A stretch of 64,000 nt of DNA from Pseudomonas subflava (GCF_023823685.1 NZ_JAMXBF010000003.1:248001-312000), one strand, 5' to 3'; shown: positions 48,924 to 58,505, numbered from the stretch's first letter. The notes: generated from the letters alone by a model not told the origin. Translations and numbers: made by a program.

Positions 48924-50543
48924 TCAATGCCCCGGCTGGCGCGCCGAGCGGCGGATCAGACCGATCACCGGCAGCAGCCCGACCAGCACCAGCGTCAGCG
49001 CCGGCAGGGCGGCGCGGGCCCATTCGCCCTCGCTGGTCATCTCGAAAATGCGCACTGCCAGGGTGTCCCAGCCGAAGGGGCGCATCAGCAGCGTCGCCGG
49101 CATTTCCTTGAGCACGTCGACGAACACCAGCAGCGCGGCGGACAGCGCACCGGGCAGCAGCAACGGCAGGTAGACCCGCAGGAACAATGCCGGCCCGCTA
49201 ACCCCGAGGCTGCGCGCGGCCTGCGGCAGCGACGGACGGATGCGCGCCAGGCTGTTCTCCAGCGGCCCGTAGGCCACCGCCATGAAGCGCACCAGATAGG
49301 CCAGCAGCAGGGCGAACAGGCTGCCCAGCAGCAGCGGCTTGCCGGCGCCGCCGGCCCAGGCGGAGAGCGGGATCACCAGCTCGCGGTCGAGGAAGCTGAA
49401 GGCCAGCATGATCGACACCGCCAGCACCGAACCGGGCAGCGCATAGCCGAGGTTGGCCAGGCTCACCGCGCTGCGGATCGGCCGGGTCGGCGCCTGCCGT
49501 CGAGCGAAGGCCAGCAGCAGCGCCACGGCCACGGTGATCAGCGCGGCCAGGCCGCCGAGCGACAGGGTATGCAGGATCAGGCCGGCGTAGCGCTCGTCCA
49601 GGTCGAAGCGGCCGCGCTGCCAGAACCAGGCCAGCAACTGCAGCAGCGGCACGACGAAGGCGCAGGCGAACACCAGGCCGCACCAGGCACTGGCGGCGAA
49701 GGCCTTCCAGCCCCGCAGGCGGTACAGCGCCGCGCCGCGCGGCCGCTCGCTGGCTGGGCGGCTGGCACCGCGGGCGCGGCGCTCGCCGTAGAGCACCAGC
49801 ATCACCGCCAGCAGCAGCAGGCTGGCCAGCTGGGTGGCACTGGACAGGCTGTAGAAGCCGTACCAGGTCTTGTAGATGGCGGTGGTGAAGGTGTCGAAAT
49901 TGAACACGGCCACGGCGCCGAAATCGGCCAGCGTCTCCATGATCGCCAGCGCCAGGCCGGCGCCGATGGCCGGCCGCGCCATCGGCAGGGCCACCCGCCA
50001 GAACGCCTGCCAGGGCGACTGACCGAGCACCCGCGCGGCCTCCAGCAGGCCGCGGCCTTGGGCGAGGAAGGCGCTGCGGGCAAGCAGATAGACGTAGGGA
50101 TAGAACACCAGCACCAGCACCAGAATCACGCCGCCGGTGGAGCGCACCCGGGGGAAGCGGATGCCCGTGCCGAACCATTCGCGCAGCAGGCTCTGCACCG
50201 GCCCAGCGAAATCGAACAGGCCGATGAAGACGAACGCCAGCACGTAGGCGGGGATGGCGAAGGGCAGCATCAGCGCCCAGTCCAGCCAGCGCCGCCCGGG
50301 GAATTCGCAGAGGCTGGTGAGCCAGGCCAGGCTGACGCCGAGCAGCGTCACGCCGACGCCAACCCCGAGCACCAGCATCAGCGTGTTGCCGAGCAGGCGC
50401 GGCATCTGGGTGTCCCACAGGTGGCGCCAGATCTCGCCGTCGACCTCGTGCCAGGACAGCGCCAGCACCGAGAGCGGCAACAGCACCAGGGCGGCGATGG
50501 CGAAAGCGATGGGATACCAGCGGCGCTGAACGGGATGACTCAC
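48924..50543 (-). CDS. ABC transporter permease, iron(III) type (FbpB-like)
   Basis: 539-residue fused permease with two BPD-type halves; each EAA loop is visible ([20 protein letters not shown] about residue 198, and [20 protein letters not shown] about residue 455). About 12 helices. It starts with GTG behind AGGAG. Together with the binding protein upstream it forms an iron-type importer, but no ATPase gene is in the window, so the ATPase must come from elsewhere. Confidence 0.91.
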   Translation of the reverse strand: MSHPVQRRWYPIAFAIAALVLLPLSVLALSWHEVDGEIWRHLWDTQMPRLLGNTLMLVLGVGVGVTLLGVSLAWLTSLCEFPGRRWLDWALMLPFAIPAYVLAFVFIGLFDFAGPVQSLLREWFGTGIRFPRVRSTGGVILVLVLVFYPYVYLLARSAFLAQGRGLLEAARVLGQSPWQAFWRVALPMARPAIGAGLALAIMETLADFGAVAVFNFDTFTTAIYKTWYGFYSLSSATQLASLLLLAVMLVLYGERRARGASRPASERPRGAALYRLRGWKAFAASAWCGLVFACAFVVPLLQLLAWFWQRGRFDLDERYAGLILHTLSLGGLAALITVAVALLLAFARRQAPTRPIRSAVSLANLGYALPGSVLAVSIMLAFSFLDRELVIPLSAWAGGAGKPLLLGSLFALLLAYLVRFMAVAYGPLENSLARIRPSLPQAARSLGVSGPALFLRVYLPLLLPGALSAALLVFVDVLKEMPATLLMRPFGWDTLAVRIFEMTSEGEWARAALPALTLVLVGLLPVIGLIRRSARQPGH

Positions 50544-50566
50544 GCGGACTCCTGGCTGAGAAACGA

Positions 50567-50591
50567 GACGCCCCGGACGGGCCGGGGCGTC
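50567..50591 (-). terminator. attenuator-like hairpin between binding protein and permease
   Basis: GACGCCCCGG-N5-CCGGGGCGTC; on the minus strand it is followed by TCGTTTCTC, a poor U-tract, 24 bp before the permease GTG. Probably reduces permease expression relative to the binding protein. Confidence 0.55.
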
Positions 50592-50625
50592 GAGTATAAC
50601 GATTGAGGTAGAACCGGGCTTGGCA

Positions 50626-50701
50626 GGGTGGAAACCGCGCAGCGTTTCCACCGGACGGCCGCTCTGCCGTCAGCCGGTGGATGGAAGAAGCGCCATCCAC
50701 C
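50626..50701. repeat. paired intergenic hairpins of REP-like type
   Basis: Two perfect 9-bp hairpins: GGTGGAAAC-N8-GTTTCCACC (50627-50652) and GGTGGATGG-N8-CCATCCACC (50676-50701). The GGTGGAT...ATCCACC form is a dispersed intergenic element in Pseudomonas as I recall. They lie in the binding-protein/permease gap. Confidence 0.7.
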
Positions 50702-50713
50702 CCTAGGCCGGCT

Positions 50714-51715
50714 TTAATTCCAGCCGACCCGATCCATCATCTTGATGGCCTCGGCCTGACGCTTGCCGGCGACCTCCACGGGGATGGTGTCGGCCTTGAA
50801 CTCGCCCCAAGCCGCCACTTCGGCGGACGGCTTGACCGCCGGGTTGGCCGGGAACTCCTGGTTGATCTCGGCGAACATGCCCTGCGCCTCGGGCGTGGTC
50901 ATCCACTCCACCAGCTTCTTCGCCGCCTCGGCGTGCGGCGCATGCTTGGTCACGCCGGCGCCGGACAGGTTGACGTGCACGCCGCGGTCGCCCTGGTTCG
51001 GCCAGAACAGCTTGGCACGCAGTTCCGGGTTGGCCTTGTGCAGGCGGCCGTAGTAGTAGGTGTTGACGATGCCGACATCGCACAGACCGGCATCCACGGC
51101 GAGGATCACCGCGTTGTCGTCGGCAAACACGTCGGTGGCCAGGTTCTTCACCCAGCCCTGGAGAATCTGCTCGGCCTTCTCGGCGCCATGGGTCTCGATC
51201 AGGGTGCCGGTGAGCGACTGGTTGTACACCTTCTTACCGGTGCGCAGGCACAGACGGCCTTCCCAGTCGGGGCCGGCCAGGGCCTCGTAGGTGCTCAACT
51301 CCGCGGGGTCTACCCGGTCGGTGGAGTAGACGATGGTCCGCGCGCGCAGCGACAGGCCGGTCCAGGCATGGGTACTGGAGCGATATTGCGGCGGGATGTT
51401 GGCGTCGATCACCGGCGAGGTGAAGGACTGCAGGATGCCCATCTGCTCGGCCTGCCAGAGGTTGCCGGCGTCCACCGTGATCAGGATATCGGCCACGCCG
51501 TTCTCGCCCTCGGCCTTGATGCGTTGCATCAGCGGCGCCTCCTTGTCGGTGATGAACTTGATGTCCACCCCGGTCTTGGCGGTGTAGGCGTCGAATACCG
51601 GCTTGATCAGCTCGTCGATGCGCGAGGAATAGACCACCACTTCCTCGGCAGCCGTGGCGGAACCGGCGGCGGCGCTCAGCGCCATGACGGCGAGCAGGCG
51701 TTGGGACAGGGACAT
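50714..51715 (-). CDS. ABC transporter iron(III)-type substrate-binding protein (FbpA-like)
   Basis: 333-residue periplasmic protein, signal peptide cleaved near residue 23 (SATAA). The [22 protein letters not shown] start and the tandem tyrosines in [11 protein letters not shown] (about residue 218) are those of bacterial transferrins that bind ferric iron. First gene of the two-gene transporter unit. A perfect palindrome CTCGCAGCTGCGAG lies at 51761-51774 upstream; no convincing Fur box is seen. Confidence 0.92.
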   Translation of the reverse strand: MSLSQRLLAVMALSAAAGSATAAEEVVVYSSRIDELIKPVFDAYTAKTGVDIKFITDKEAPLMQRIKAEGENGVADILITVDAGNLWQAEQMGILQSFTSPVIDANIPPQYRSSTHAWTGLSLRARTIVYSTDRVDPAELSTYEALAGPDWEGRLCLRTGKKVYNQSLTGTLIETHGAEKAEQILQGWVKNLATDVFADDNAVILAVDAGLCDVGIVNTYYYGRLHKANPELRAKLFWPNQGDRGVHVNLSGAGVTKHAPHAEAAKKLVEWMTTPEAQGMFAEINQEFPANPAVKPSAEVAAWGEFKADTIPVEVAGKRQAEAIKMMDRVGWN

Positions 51716-51760
51716 GGCAAAACTCTCTCGTGACTGCGAAAAGGCACTAAATGATAGTGA

Positions 51761-51774
51761 CTCGCAGCTGCGAG
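51761..51774. promoter_or_regulatory. 14-bp palindrome upstream of the iron-binding protein gene
   Basis: CTCGCAGCTGCGAG, perfect, 46 bp before the ATG. Could be an operator or a chance GC-rich palindrome. Confidence 0.35.
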
Positions 51775-51846
51775 CAGTAGCGTTTTTATGTCGCAGTGTG
51801 TCGCTGCCCCTCTAGCCGGCCCTCTGGACCGGCTCGACGGCAACTT

Positions 51847-53064
51847 TCAGACGGCCGCCAGCTCCGGCAGATCGCCGACCAGGCCGAGGGCGCGGCGGAC
51901 GAACAGGGCCTTGGCGTCCGGCAGCTCGTCGACCCAGTTGAGGCCGCTGTTGCGCAGCAGGCGGATCGGCAGCGGGTCGGCCTGGAACAGGCGCTCGAAG
52001 CCCTCCATCGCCGCCATCATCGCCAGGTTGTGCGGCATGCGCCGGCGCTCGTAGCGGCTGAGCACACGCACGTCGCCGGGTTGCTCGCCACGCTGCAGCG
52101 CGTGCAGCAGCACCTCGGCCAGCACCGCGGCGTCGAGGAAGCCGAGGTTGACGCCCTGGCCGGCCAGCGGGTGGATGCTGTGGGCGGCATCCCCGATCAG
52201 CGCCAGGCCGCTCTCCACATAGCGCTTGGCATGACGCTGGCGCAGCGGGATGCACACCCGCGGATCGGCATCAGTGATCTGCCCCAGGCGCCATTCGAAA
52301 GCCTTGCCCAACTCACCGCGGAAGGCCTCGTCGTCCAGTGCCATCAGGCGCTCGGCCTCGGCCGGCACGGTAGACCAGACGATCGAGCACCAGCGCTCGT
52401 CGCCCTGACGGCTCAGCGGCAAGAAGGCCAGCGGGCCGTCGTCGGTGAAACGCTGCCAGGCGGTGGCCTGGTGCGGGCGCTCGCAGCGCACGCTGGTGAC
52501 GATGGCATGGTGCAGGTAATCCCACTCGCGGGTGGCGCAGCCGGCCAGGCGGCGCACCGCCGAGTTGGCGCCATCGGCGGCCACCAGCAGCGGCGCGCGC
52601 AGTTCGCGGCCGTCGGCCAGGGTCAGCAGCCAGCCGTCGCCGGAGCGGCGCAGTTGCTCCAGGCGTGCGCTGCCGAGCAGGCCGATCCGGCTGTCGTGCA
52701 AGCGTTCGAGCAGGGCGTCCTGCACCACGCGGTTCTCGACGATATGGCCGAGGGTTTCGGCATGCACGCTGGCGGCGGCGAAGTGCACGCTGCCGGTGCC
52801 CGAGCCGTCCCACACGCGCATATCGCGGTAGGCCGAGGCGCGCCGGGCGACGATGCCATCCCATACGCCGAGGCGCTCGAGGATGCGCTGGCTGGCGGCG
52901 GACAGGGCGCTGACCCGAGGCTCGAAGGCGCCTTCGGCGTCGAACGGGCGGACACTGAGCGGGCCGCCATCGACGATCAGGATCTCCAGGCCGCTGTGTT
53001 CCAGCGCCAGGGCCAGGGCGCTGCCAACCATGCCGGCGCCCACGATGATCAGGTCCGCTTGCAT
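51847..53064 (-). CDS. UbiH/UbiI family FAD-dependent ubiquinone hydroxylase
   Basis: 405-residue flavoprotein monooxygenase. FAD motifs: GAGMVGSALALALEHSG (GxGxxG, residues 9-25), the DG region VAADGANSAVRRLAG (about 157) and the GDAAHSIHPLAGQGVNLGF box (about 297). It belongs to the UbiH/UbiI/UbiF group hydroxylating the ubiquinone ring; which position cannot be read from sequence. It is the last gene of the pepP-ubiH-DUF4442 run. Confidence 0.91.
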   Translation of the reverse strand: MQADLIIVGAGMVGSALALALEHSGLEILIVDGGPLSVRPFDAEGAFEPRVSALSAASQRILERLGVWDGIVARRASAYRDMRVWDGSGTGSVHFAAASVHAETLGHIVENRVVQDALLERLHDSRIGLLGSARLEQLRRSGDGWLLTLADGRELRAPLLVAADGANSAVRRLAGCATREWDYLHHAIVTSVRCERPHQATAWQRFTDDGPLAFLPLSRQGDERWCSIVWSTVPAEAERLMALDDEAFRGELGKAFEWRLGQITDADPRVCIPLRQRHAKRYVESGLALIGDAAHSIHPLAGQGVNLGFLDAAVLAEVLLHALQRGEQPGDVRVLSRYERRRMPHNLAMMAAMEGFERLFQADPLPIRLLRNSGLNWVDELPDAKALFVRRALGLVGDLPELAAV

Positions 53065-53073
53065 CTCGTTTCC

Positions 53074-53559
53074 TCAGGCTGCAGTGCGCCGCACGCGCGG
53101 CTTGAGTCGGATATACAGGGTCTTGTGCGCCGTGGCGACCAGCGTGCCTTCGCCATCGCGGATCTCCACGTGCAGCTGCGGCAGGTACTTGTCGCCGCCG
53201 GCGGTCTTGTCGCGAATCTCCGCCAGCAGGGCGTCGTCGATACGGAAGTCGGCATACACTGGGCCCTTGCCGGGGCTGACGAAGTCGATGCTGGCGGCCT
53301 TGTCCCAGACGATGTAGTCGTCGCCCAGCAGCGGCATCAGCAACAGCATGTAGAAAGGGTCGATCATGCTGTACAGCGAGCCGCCGAACTGGGTGCCGAC
53401 GAAGTTGCGGTTGTACCAGCGCAGCGCCATTTTCACCCGCGCGTGGCGGCAGTCCGGGCTGATCTGCTGCACGCGGATGCCGGCGCCGAGGTAAGGCGGA
53501 TAGAGATTCAGGCCAATGCGCAGCAGGCGGGCGCGGCGCGCCAGTTGACGGTCAGTCAC
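53074..53559 (-). CDS. DUF4442 hotdog-fold protein
   Basis: 161-residue protein with a hotdog thioesterase-like core (NFVGTQFGGSLYSMIDPFYML) belonging to DUF4442. It lacks the HGG motif of PaaI enzymes, so catalysis is uncertain. It sits between two ubiquinone hydroxylases, 9 bp from each, implying co-expression; whether it acts in quinone or fatty-acid metabolism is unknown. Confidence 0.86.
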   Translation of the reverse strand: MTDRQLARRARLLRIGLNLYPPYLGAGIRVQQISPDCRHARVKMALRWYNRNFVGTQFGGSLYSMIDPFYMLLLMPLLGDDYIVWDKAASIDFVSPGKGPVYADFRIDDALLAEIRDKTAGGDKYLPQLHVEIRDGEGTLVATAHKTLYIRLKPRVRRTAA

Positions 53560-53568
53560 GTACGTCTC

Positions 53569-54753
53569 TCACAGGGAACGGGTACCCAGGCCCATGGCCT
53601 GGCGGGCGAACCAGCGCTTGGCCGGCGGCAAGAGGTCGAGACCGAGCAGGCCGAGGGTACGGCCGGCCACCAGCAGCGACTCGCCGCGGCCGAACAGGCG
53701 GGTGACACCGTCGGAGAAGCCGACGGTCAGCGCCTGGTCCTGGCGCTGGCGCTGCAGATAGCGCTGCAGCACGGCGAAGTCGCCGGGGCCGTCGGCGCCC
53801 TCCAGCAGGCTCTCGGCCAGGGCCTGGGCGTCGCGCAGGGACAGGTTGAAGCCCTGCCCCGCCACCGGGTGCAGGCTGTGGGCGGCGTTGCCCAGTACCA
53901 CCAGGTGCGGGCGCACCTGCTCGGTGGCCTCGACCAGCGCCAGCGGATAGACATGCCGCGCGCCGACCTGGCGCAGGGCGCCGAGGCGGTAGCCGAAGGC
54001 GTCCTGCAGCTCGCTCAGGAAGGCGCGGTCGGACAGCGCCTGCAGGCGTTCGGCGTCCACCGGAGGGCGGGTCCAGACCAGCGCGCAGCGTTCGTCCGAC
54101 AGCGGCAGCAGGGCCAGCGGGCCCTGCTCGGTGAAGCGTTCGAAGGCCTGGCCGCCGTGCGGCTCGGCGGGGCTGACGTTGGCGATCAGCGCACTCTGCT
54201 CATAGGCGGTGTGGCGCACGGCGATGCCCAGTTGCTCGCGCAGGCCGGAGCGGCCGCCGTCGGCCAATATGGCCAGTTCGCAATCAAGACTGGAGTCGTC
54301 GCCGAGGTGCAGGCGGTAGCCGGCCTCTAGCGCTTCCATCCGCGTCACTTCCGCCGGGCAGCGCCACTCGACGACCTCGGGGTCCAGGGCCTTCCACAGG
54401 CAGTGGCCCATCCAGGCGTTTTCCAGCACGTAGCCGAGGGCCGGCACGCCCTCGTCGGCGGCGCTCAGGCGAGTGGCGCCGAAGCGGCCGCGGTCGGAGA
54501 CCTGGATCTGGGTGATGGCCTCGGCGCGCTCGGCGAGCAGCGGCCACAGGCCGAGGCGCTCGAAGATCTGCCGGCTGCCGTAGGACAGGGCGCTGGAACG
54601 CGCATCGTAGCTCGGCTGCCAGGCATCGCCCGGGGCGAACGGCTCGATCAGCACGATGCGCCAGCCACGCGCCCGCGCCCCGGCCTGCAGGGCCAGCGCC
54701 AGGCTGGCGCCGACGAGTCCACCGCCGACGATGGCGAGCTGCACGCGGCTCAA
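53569..54753 (-). CDS. ubiH: 2-octaprenyl-6-methoxyphenol hydroxylase
   Basis: 394-residue FAD monooxygenase of ubiquinone synthesis. GGGLVGASLALALQ (residues 10-23), ILADGGRSGLREQLG (about 159) and LGNAAHSLHPVAGQGFNLSLRD (about 284) are the FAD motifs. The start is TTG immediately after the pepP stop, supporting coupling. The conserved ubiH-pepP-ygfB order supports UbiH over its paralogue downstream. Confidence 0.92.
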   Translation of the reverse strand: MSRVQLAIVGGGLVGASLALALQAGARARGWRIVLIEPFAPGDAWQPSYDARSSALSYGSRQIFERLGLWPLLAERAEAITQIQVSDRGRFGATRLSAADEGVPALGYVLENAWMGHCLWKALDPEVVEWRCPAEVTRMEALEAGYRLHLGDDSSLDCELAILADGGRSGLREQLGIAVRHTAYEQSALIANVSPAEPHGGQAFERFTEQGPLALLPLSDERCALVWTRPPVDAERLQALSDRAFLSELQDAFGYRLGALRQVGARHVYPLALVEATEQVRPHLVVLGNAAHSLHPVAGQGFNLSLRDAQALAESLLEGADGPGDFAVLQRYLQRQRQDQALTVGFSDGVTRLFGRGESLLVAGRTLGLLGLDLLPPAKRWFARQAMGLGTRSL

Positions 54754-54754
54754 C

Positions 54755-56089
54755 TCAGGCGGCCTGCTCGCGGGCGGCGGCCATCAGCGCCTCGATCTCG
54801 GCGACCGTTTTCGGCACGCCGCCGGTGATGACTTCGCAGCCGGTCTTGGTCACCAGCACGTCATCCTCGATGCGCACGCCGATGCCGCGCCACTTCTTGG
54901 CGACCTTGTCGTTGTCCGCGGCGATGTAGATGCCCGGCTCGACGGTCATGGCCATGCCCGGCTCGAGCACGCGCCACTCGCCGCCGACCTTGTAGTCGCC
55001 GACGTCGTGCACGTCCATGCCCAGCCAGTGGCCGGCGCGGTGCATGTAGAAGGGCTTATAGGCCTCGCTGGCGATCAGCTGCTCGACGTCGCCCTCGAGC
55101 AGGCCCAGGTCGACCAGGCCGGCGGTGATGACCCGCACGGTGGCCTCGTGGGCCTCGTTCCAGTGCTTGCCGGGGGCGATGTGCTTGAACGCCTCTTCGT
55201 TTGCCTCGAGCACCAGCTCGTAGATGGCCTTCTGCTCGGGCGAGAACGTGCCGTTGACCGGGAAGGTACGGGTGATGTCGCTGGCGTAGCAGTCGATCTC
55301 GCAGCCGGCGTCGATGAGCACCAGGTCACCATCCTTCAGCGGCGCGTCGTTCTCGCGGTAATGCAGGATGCAGGCATTCCTGCCGGCGGCGACGATGCTG
55401 CCGTAGGCCGGCATCTTCGCCCCGCCCTTGCGGAATTCGTAGTCCAGCTCGGCCTCGAGGTGGTACTCGAACAGCCCGGCGCGGCTGGCCTGCATGGCGC
55501 GGATATGCGCGCGCGCGCTGATCTCGGCGGCCTCCTTCATCACCTTGGCCTCGGCCGCGCTCTTGTACAGGCGCATGTCGTGCAGCAGGTGGTCGAGGGC
55601 GACGAATTCGTTGGGCGGAATCGCCCCCTGGCGCGCCTTGGAGCGGATCACGTTGATCCACTCCATCAGCCGATGATCGAACTCCTGATGGGTGCCGATG
55701 GCGTAGTAGACACGCTCACGGCCCTCGATCAGGCCCGGCAGAATGTCGTCGATATCGCCGATGGGGAAGGCATCGTCGGCGCCGTACTGGGCGACGGCGC
55801 CGTCCTGGCCGGCGCGCAGGCCGTCCCACAACTCGCGCTCCGGATCACGCTCGCGGCAGAACAGCACGTATTCGCCGTGCTCGCGACCGGGGATCAGGGC
55901 CAGCACGGCCTCCGGCTCGGGAAAGCCGGTGAGGTACTGGAAGTCGCTGTCCTGGCGGTACACGTGCTCGACGTCGCGGTTGCGGATGTACACCGGCGCC
56001 GCGGCCAGGATGGCGATGCTGTTGGGTTCCATCTGCTCCATCAGCGCCTTGCGCCGGCGGGCGTATTCCGCTTTCGGGATGCTGACCAT
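54755..56089 (-). CDS. pepP: Xaa-Pro aminopeptidase P
   Basis: 444-residue dimanganese pita-bread peptidase removing N-terminal residues before proline. Metal ligands are visible: Asp pair in LIDAGCEIDCYASDITRTF (about 258-269), His in HRAGHWLGMDVHD (about 350), Glu in VEPGIYIA (about 383) and Glu in VRIEDDVLV (about 405). Normal length. Between ygfB and ubiH, as in many gammaproteobacteria. Confidence 0.95.
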   Translation of the reverse strand: MVSIPKAEYARRRKALMEQMEPNSIAILAAAPVYIRNRDVEHVYRQDSDFQYLTGFPEPEAVLALIPGREHGEYVLFCRERDPERELWDGLRAGQDGAVAQYGADDAFPIGDIDDILPGLIEGRERVYYAIGTHQEFDHRLMEWINVIRSKARQGAIPPNEFVALDHLLHDMRLYKSAAEAKVMKEAAEISARAHIRAMQASRAGLFEYHLEAELDYEFRKGGAKMPAYGSIVAAGRNACILHYRENDAPLKDGDLVLIDAGCEIDCYASDITRTFPVNGTFSPEQKAIYELVLEANEEAFKHIAPGKHWNEAHEATVRVITAGLVDLGLLEGDVEQLIASEAYKPFYMHRAGHWLGMDVHDVGDYKVGGEWRVLEPGMAMTVEPGIYIAADNDKVAKKWRGIGVRIEDDVLVTKTGCEVITGGVPKTVAEIEALMAAAREQAA

Positions 56090-56098
56090 GACTCGACC

Positions 56099-56653
56099 TT
56101 AGTGCAGGGAGGGTTTGGGCGCGGGAGCGGCGGCCTTGCCGCATTCGGCGAACAGCAGCAGCGGCGCCACGCGCAGGTATTCCATCACTTCCATATAGTC
56201 GCTCTCGCCGTCCTCGGATTCCTCCAGCGCGCTCTGCACCTGGGCGATGGCGGAAAGATCCTGCAGCACTTCCATGGCCTCGGCGCTCAGCGCGGCGTTG
56301 CCGAGGACCATGCCGAAGCCGTCGAGGAAGCCCTGGCACCACTGCCCCAGCGCCTTGGCCCGCTCGGCCAGCGGCGCGTCGTCGCCGGGCAGCAGCAGGA
56401 CCAGGGTGACGTCGCTGCCGGAGAGTTCGCCCTTGACCATCTCCTGCAGGCCGACCAGCGCCTGGCGCACGTTGTCGGCCGGCTCGCCGCCGAGCAATTC
56501 GCTGGCGTCCGCGACCCAGGACTCGGCCTCGAAGCCAGCCCCGGCGCAGCTGCGGCCGACCAGCAGGCCGTGCAGCTCGGCGGGTGAAACGGGTTTGCCG
56601 GTGCTCGCCAGGAGGGCGGCGAAGGCGGTGTAGGGAGAGTTCGAAATGGACAT
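56099..56653 (-). CDS. UPF0149 (YgfB/YecA) family protein
   Basis: 184-residue helical acidic protein of the YgfB family. In P. aeruginosa YgfB (PA5225 region) was shown to affect beta-lactam resistance through the AlpA/AmpDh3 pathway; here the role is inferred from family and position. Motifs: [25 protein letters not shown]. It starts the minus-strand ygfB-pepP-ubiH unit, divergent from the zapA unit. Confidence 0.91.
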   Translation of the reverse strand: MSISNSPYTAFAALLASTGKPVSPAELHGLLVGRSCAGAGFEAESWVADASELLGGEPADNVRQALVGLQEMVKGELSGSDVTLVLLLPGDDAPLAERAKALGQWCQGFLDGFGMVLGNAALSAEAMEVLQDLSAIAQVQSALEESEDGESDYMEVMEYLRVAPLLLFAECGKAAAPAPKPSLH

Positions 56654-56798
56654 GGCAACTAGGCGCTGAACCGCGCTATCTCTAGAATGGAGGCCCCGTA
56701 TCCTAGCACCGGCGGACGCGGCCAAGCCATCGAAGCCGCCGTCGCCGCCACGCCCCGCATCCTTTATAGTGCAGCCACTCATAGCCTTGGTGGAGCCC

Positions 56799-57008
56799 AT
56801 GGAAGACGCCGAACTGCAAGCCCTGTCGCGCAAGCTGGAACAGCTGATCCAGCGCGTCGAGCAGCTGAAGTCGCAGAACCGTGCCCTGCTGGCCAGTGAG
56901 CAGGCCTGGCGCGAGGAACGCGCCCATCTGATCGAAAAGAACGAAATGGCCCGGCATAAGGTCGAAGCGATGATTTCGCGCCTGAAAGCCCTGGAGCAGG
57001 ACTCATGA
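56799..57008 (+). CDS. TIGR02449 family coiled-coil protein
   Basis: 69-residue heptad-repeat coiled coil ([18 protein letters not shown], then LEKN-type helices), similar in look to ZapB/SlyX. Its TGA overlaps the zapA ATG. GGTGGAG precedes the ATG at 56799. A cell-division link is suggested by the coupling to zapA only. Confidence 0.86.
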   Translation: MEDAELQALSRKLEQLIQRVEQLKSQNRALLASEQAWREERAHLIEKNEMARHKVEAMISRLKALEQDS

Positions 57009-57319
57009 CCCAGTCGAACACCGTAACCGTGCACATCCTCGACAAGGACTACTGCATCGCCTGCCCCGCAGACGAGCGCGCCAACCTGGAGAGCGCCGCA
57101 CGCTACCTCGACGGCAAGATGCGCGAAATCCGCTCCGGCGGCAAAGTCATCGGCGCCGACCGCATCGCCGTGATGGCCGCGCTGAATATCACCCACGACC
57201 TGCTGCACAAGCAGCAGCGCCTGGACGAGGAAGCGAGCTCCACCCGCGAGCGCGTGCGCGACCTGCTGGACCGCGTCGACAACGCACTCGCCGCCGATCA
57301 GGACGGCCAGTTACTCTGA
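57005..57319 (+). CDS. zapA: ZapA, cell division protein
   Basis: 104-residue FtsZ-ring stabiliser. [23 protein letters not shown] is the ZapA N-terminal domain; the C-terminal half is a coiled coil ([21 protein letters not shown]). It overlaps the coiled-coil gene by 4 bp and precedes 6S RNA, the widespread zapA-ssrS-fthC arrangement. Confidence 0.93.
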   Translation: MTQSNTVTVHILDKDYCIACPADERANLESAARYLDGKMREIRSGGKVIGADRIAVMAALNITHDLLHKQQRLDEEASSTRERVRDLLDRVDNALAADQDGQLL

Positions 57320-57340
57320 TCCCAGAGCGGTTCGATGGGG

Positions 57341-57346
57341 TATACT
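57341..57346 (+). promoter_or_regulatory. -10 element of 6S RNA
   Basis: TATACT, placed 6 bp before the predicted 6S 5' end. Confidence 0.65.
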
Positions 57347-57351
57347 GCGGC

Positions 57352-57531
57352 CAGCTCCCTGGTGTGTTGGCCAGTCGGTGATGTCCCTGAGCCGATACGC
57401 ACAACCACGGGGGTTGCCAGTGGGGCCGGTGTGCATGTCCGCCTGACGGAAAGCCTTAACGCCCTCTGCAACCTCCACCTTGAACTTTCGGGTTCAAGGG
57501 CTAACCCGACAGCGGCATGACCGGGGAGTCT
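57352..57531 (+). ncRNA. ssrS: 6S RNA
   Basis: About 180-nt RNA that mimics an open promoter and sequesters sigma70 RNA polymerase in stationary phase. It lies between zapA and fthC, as in other proteobacteria. The closing helix is visible: CTCCCTGGT (57355-57363) pairs fully, with one G-U pair, with ACCGGGGAG (57520-57528). The internal TTGAACTTTCGGGTTCAAGGG hairpin region near 57480 and the large central bulge fit the family. Ends are approximate. Confidence 0.85.
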
Positions 57532-57539
57532 TGAATTCC

Positions 57540-58139
57540 ATGATCCTGGCTGGTGATCTCTCCCGCGCAGCCCTGCGCCGCCAGCTCCGCCAGGCTCGCC
57601 GCACGCTCTCTCCCCAGCAACAGAAGCGCGCCGCCCGGGACCTGTACCGGCAGCTGGCGCAGCATCCGCTGTTTCGCCGCGCACGCCACATCGCCCTGTA
57701 TCTGCCGAACGACGGCGAGATCGACCCGCGCCCGCTGCTGCGCGAGGCCCAGTGTCGCGGCAAGGCCACCTACCTGCCGGTGCTCAGCGCCTGGCCGCGC
57801 AACCGAATGAGGTTCCAGCGCGTGCGCATGCACGAAGCGATGGTACGCAACCGCTTTCGCATCGAGGAACCGCTGACCAATCCGAAGCGCCAGCGCAAGG
57901 TCTGGACGTTGGATCTGGTGTTACTGCCGCTGGTGGGCTTCGACGCCCACGGCGGACGCCTGGGCATGGGCGGGGGGTTTTACGACCGCAGTCTGGCCTA
58001 TCGGCATTTGCGCAAAAATTGGCACAAACCGACGCTACTCGGTGTGGCTCACGACTGTCAGCGGGTAGATCGACTTGCGCTGGCAAGCTGGGACGTGCGG
58101 CTCGGCGCGGTAGTGACCGATCGACATTGGTACGACTGA
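57540..58139 (+). CDS. fthC: 5-formyltetrahydrofolate cyclo-ligase
   Basis: 199-residue enzyme (YgfA family) converting 5-formyl-THF to 5,10-methenyl-THF with ATP. Motifs: LRRQLRQARRTLSPQQ, the LYLPNDGEIDPRP nucleotide region and the LPLVGFDAHGGRLGMGGGFYDR signature (about 135-157). The ATG at 57540 starts 9 bp beyond the 6S RNA 3' end; its GGAG site lies inside the 6S closing helix. Co-transcription with 6S RNA is typical. Confidence 0.94.
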   Translation: MILAGDLSRAALRRQLRQARRTLSPQQQKRAARDLYRQLAQHPLFRRARHIALYLPNDGEIDPRPLLREAQCRGKATYLPVLSAWPRNRMRFQRVRMHEAMVRNRFRIEEPLTNPKRQRKVWTLDLVLLPLVGFDAHGGRLGMGGGFYDRSLAYRHLRKNWHKPTLLGVAHDCQRVDRLALASWDVRLGAVVTDRHWYD

Positions 58140-58173
58140 AGCCGCCGCGCTCCCTGCGGCGACATCGTCGCGA

Positions 58174-58305
58174 TCATTGCTGGCTCTGGATAGACACCGA
58201 AGCGTCATCCTGACGATCCCAGAGACCCTGGGTGTAACCTGTGGTAACCATCCCCAGGCTGAACAGAATGACCAGCACCCACAACAGATCTGGTTTGCGT
58301 TTCAT
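58174..58305 (-). CDS. 43-residue single-pass membrane protein
   Basis: Small gene on the minus strand: MKRKPDLLWVLVILFSLGMV start, basic N-terminus, one membrane helix (about residues 7-22), then a polar tail rich in Q and D. The ribosome-binding site GGGGGAGG precedes the ATG at ideal spacing, and the positive-inside topology is good, which argues for a real protein. It converges on fthC. Function unknown; I believe similar short proteins occur next to fthC in other Pseudomonas. The remaining 58306-58505 shows no gene. Confidence 0.7.
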   Translation of the reverse strand: MKRKPDLLWVLVILFSLGMVTTGYTQGLWDRQDDASVSIQSQQ

Positions 58306-58505
58306 CGTATTGCCTCCCCCTTTCGGCATACTGCTCGTCGTTACCGGCGGCGGTGTTTTTATTGGCCGTTACCGCGGCGCCTAGCCCGAGCCCTCGGCCG
58401 CCGGGAAGGCGGAAGAACTCGCGGACTGGATTGGTCGCCAACCGGCGGTCCGTGGCGGGACATTCTTCGGACCCGCGCAAGGACCGGCAAACAGGAGCAA
58501 AGTTC

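Noticed and set aside
51740-51765. Possible Fur box upstream of the iron-binding protein (AAATGATAGTGAC)
   Set aside because: Only one half resembles the Fur hexamers; the remainder is GC-rich and does not fit the 19-bp consensus.
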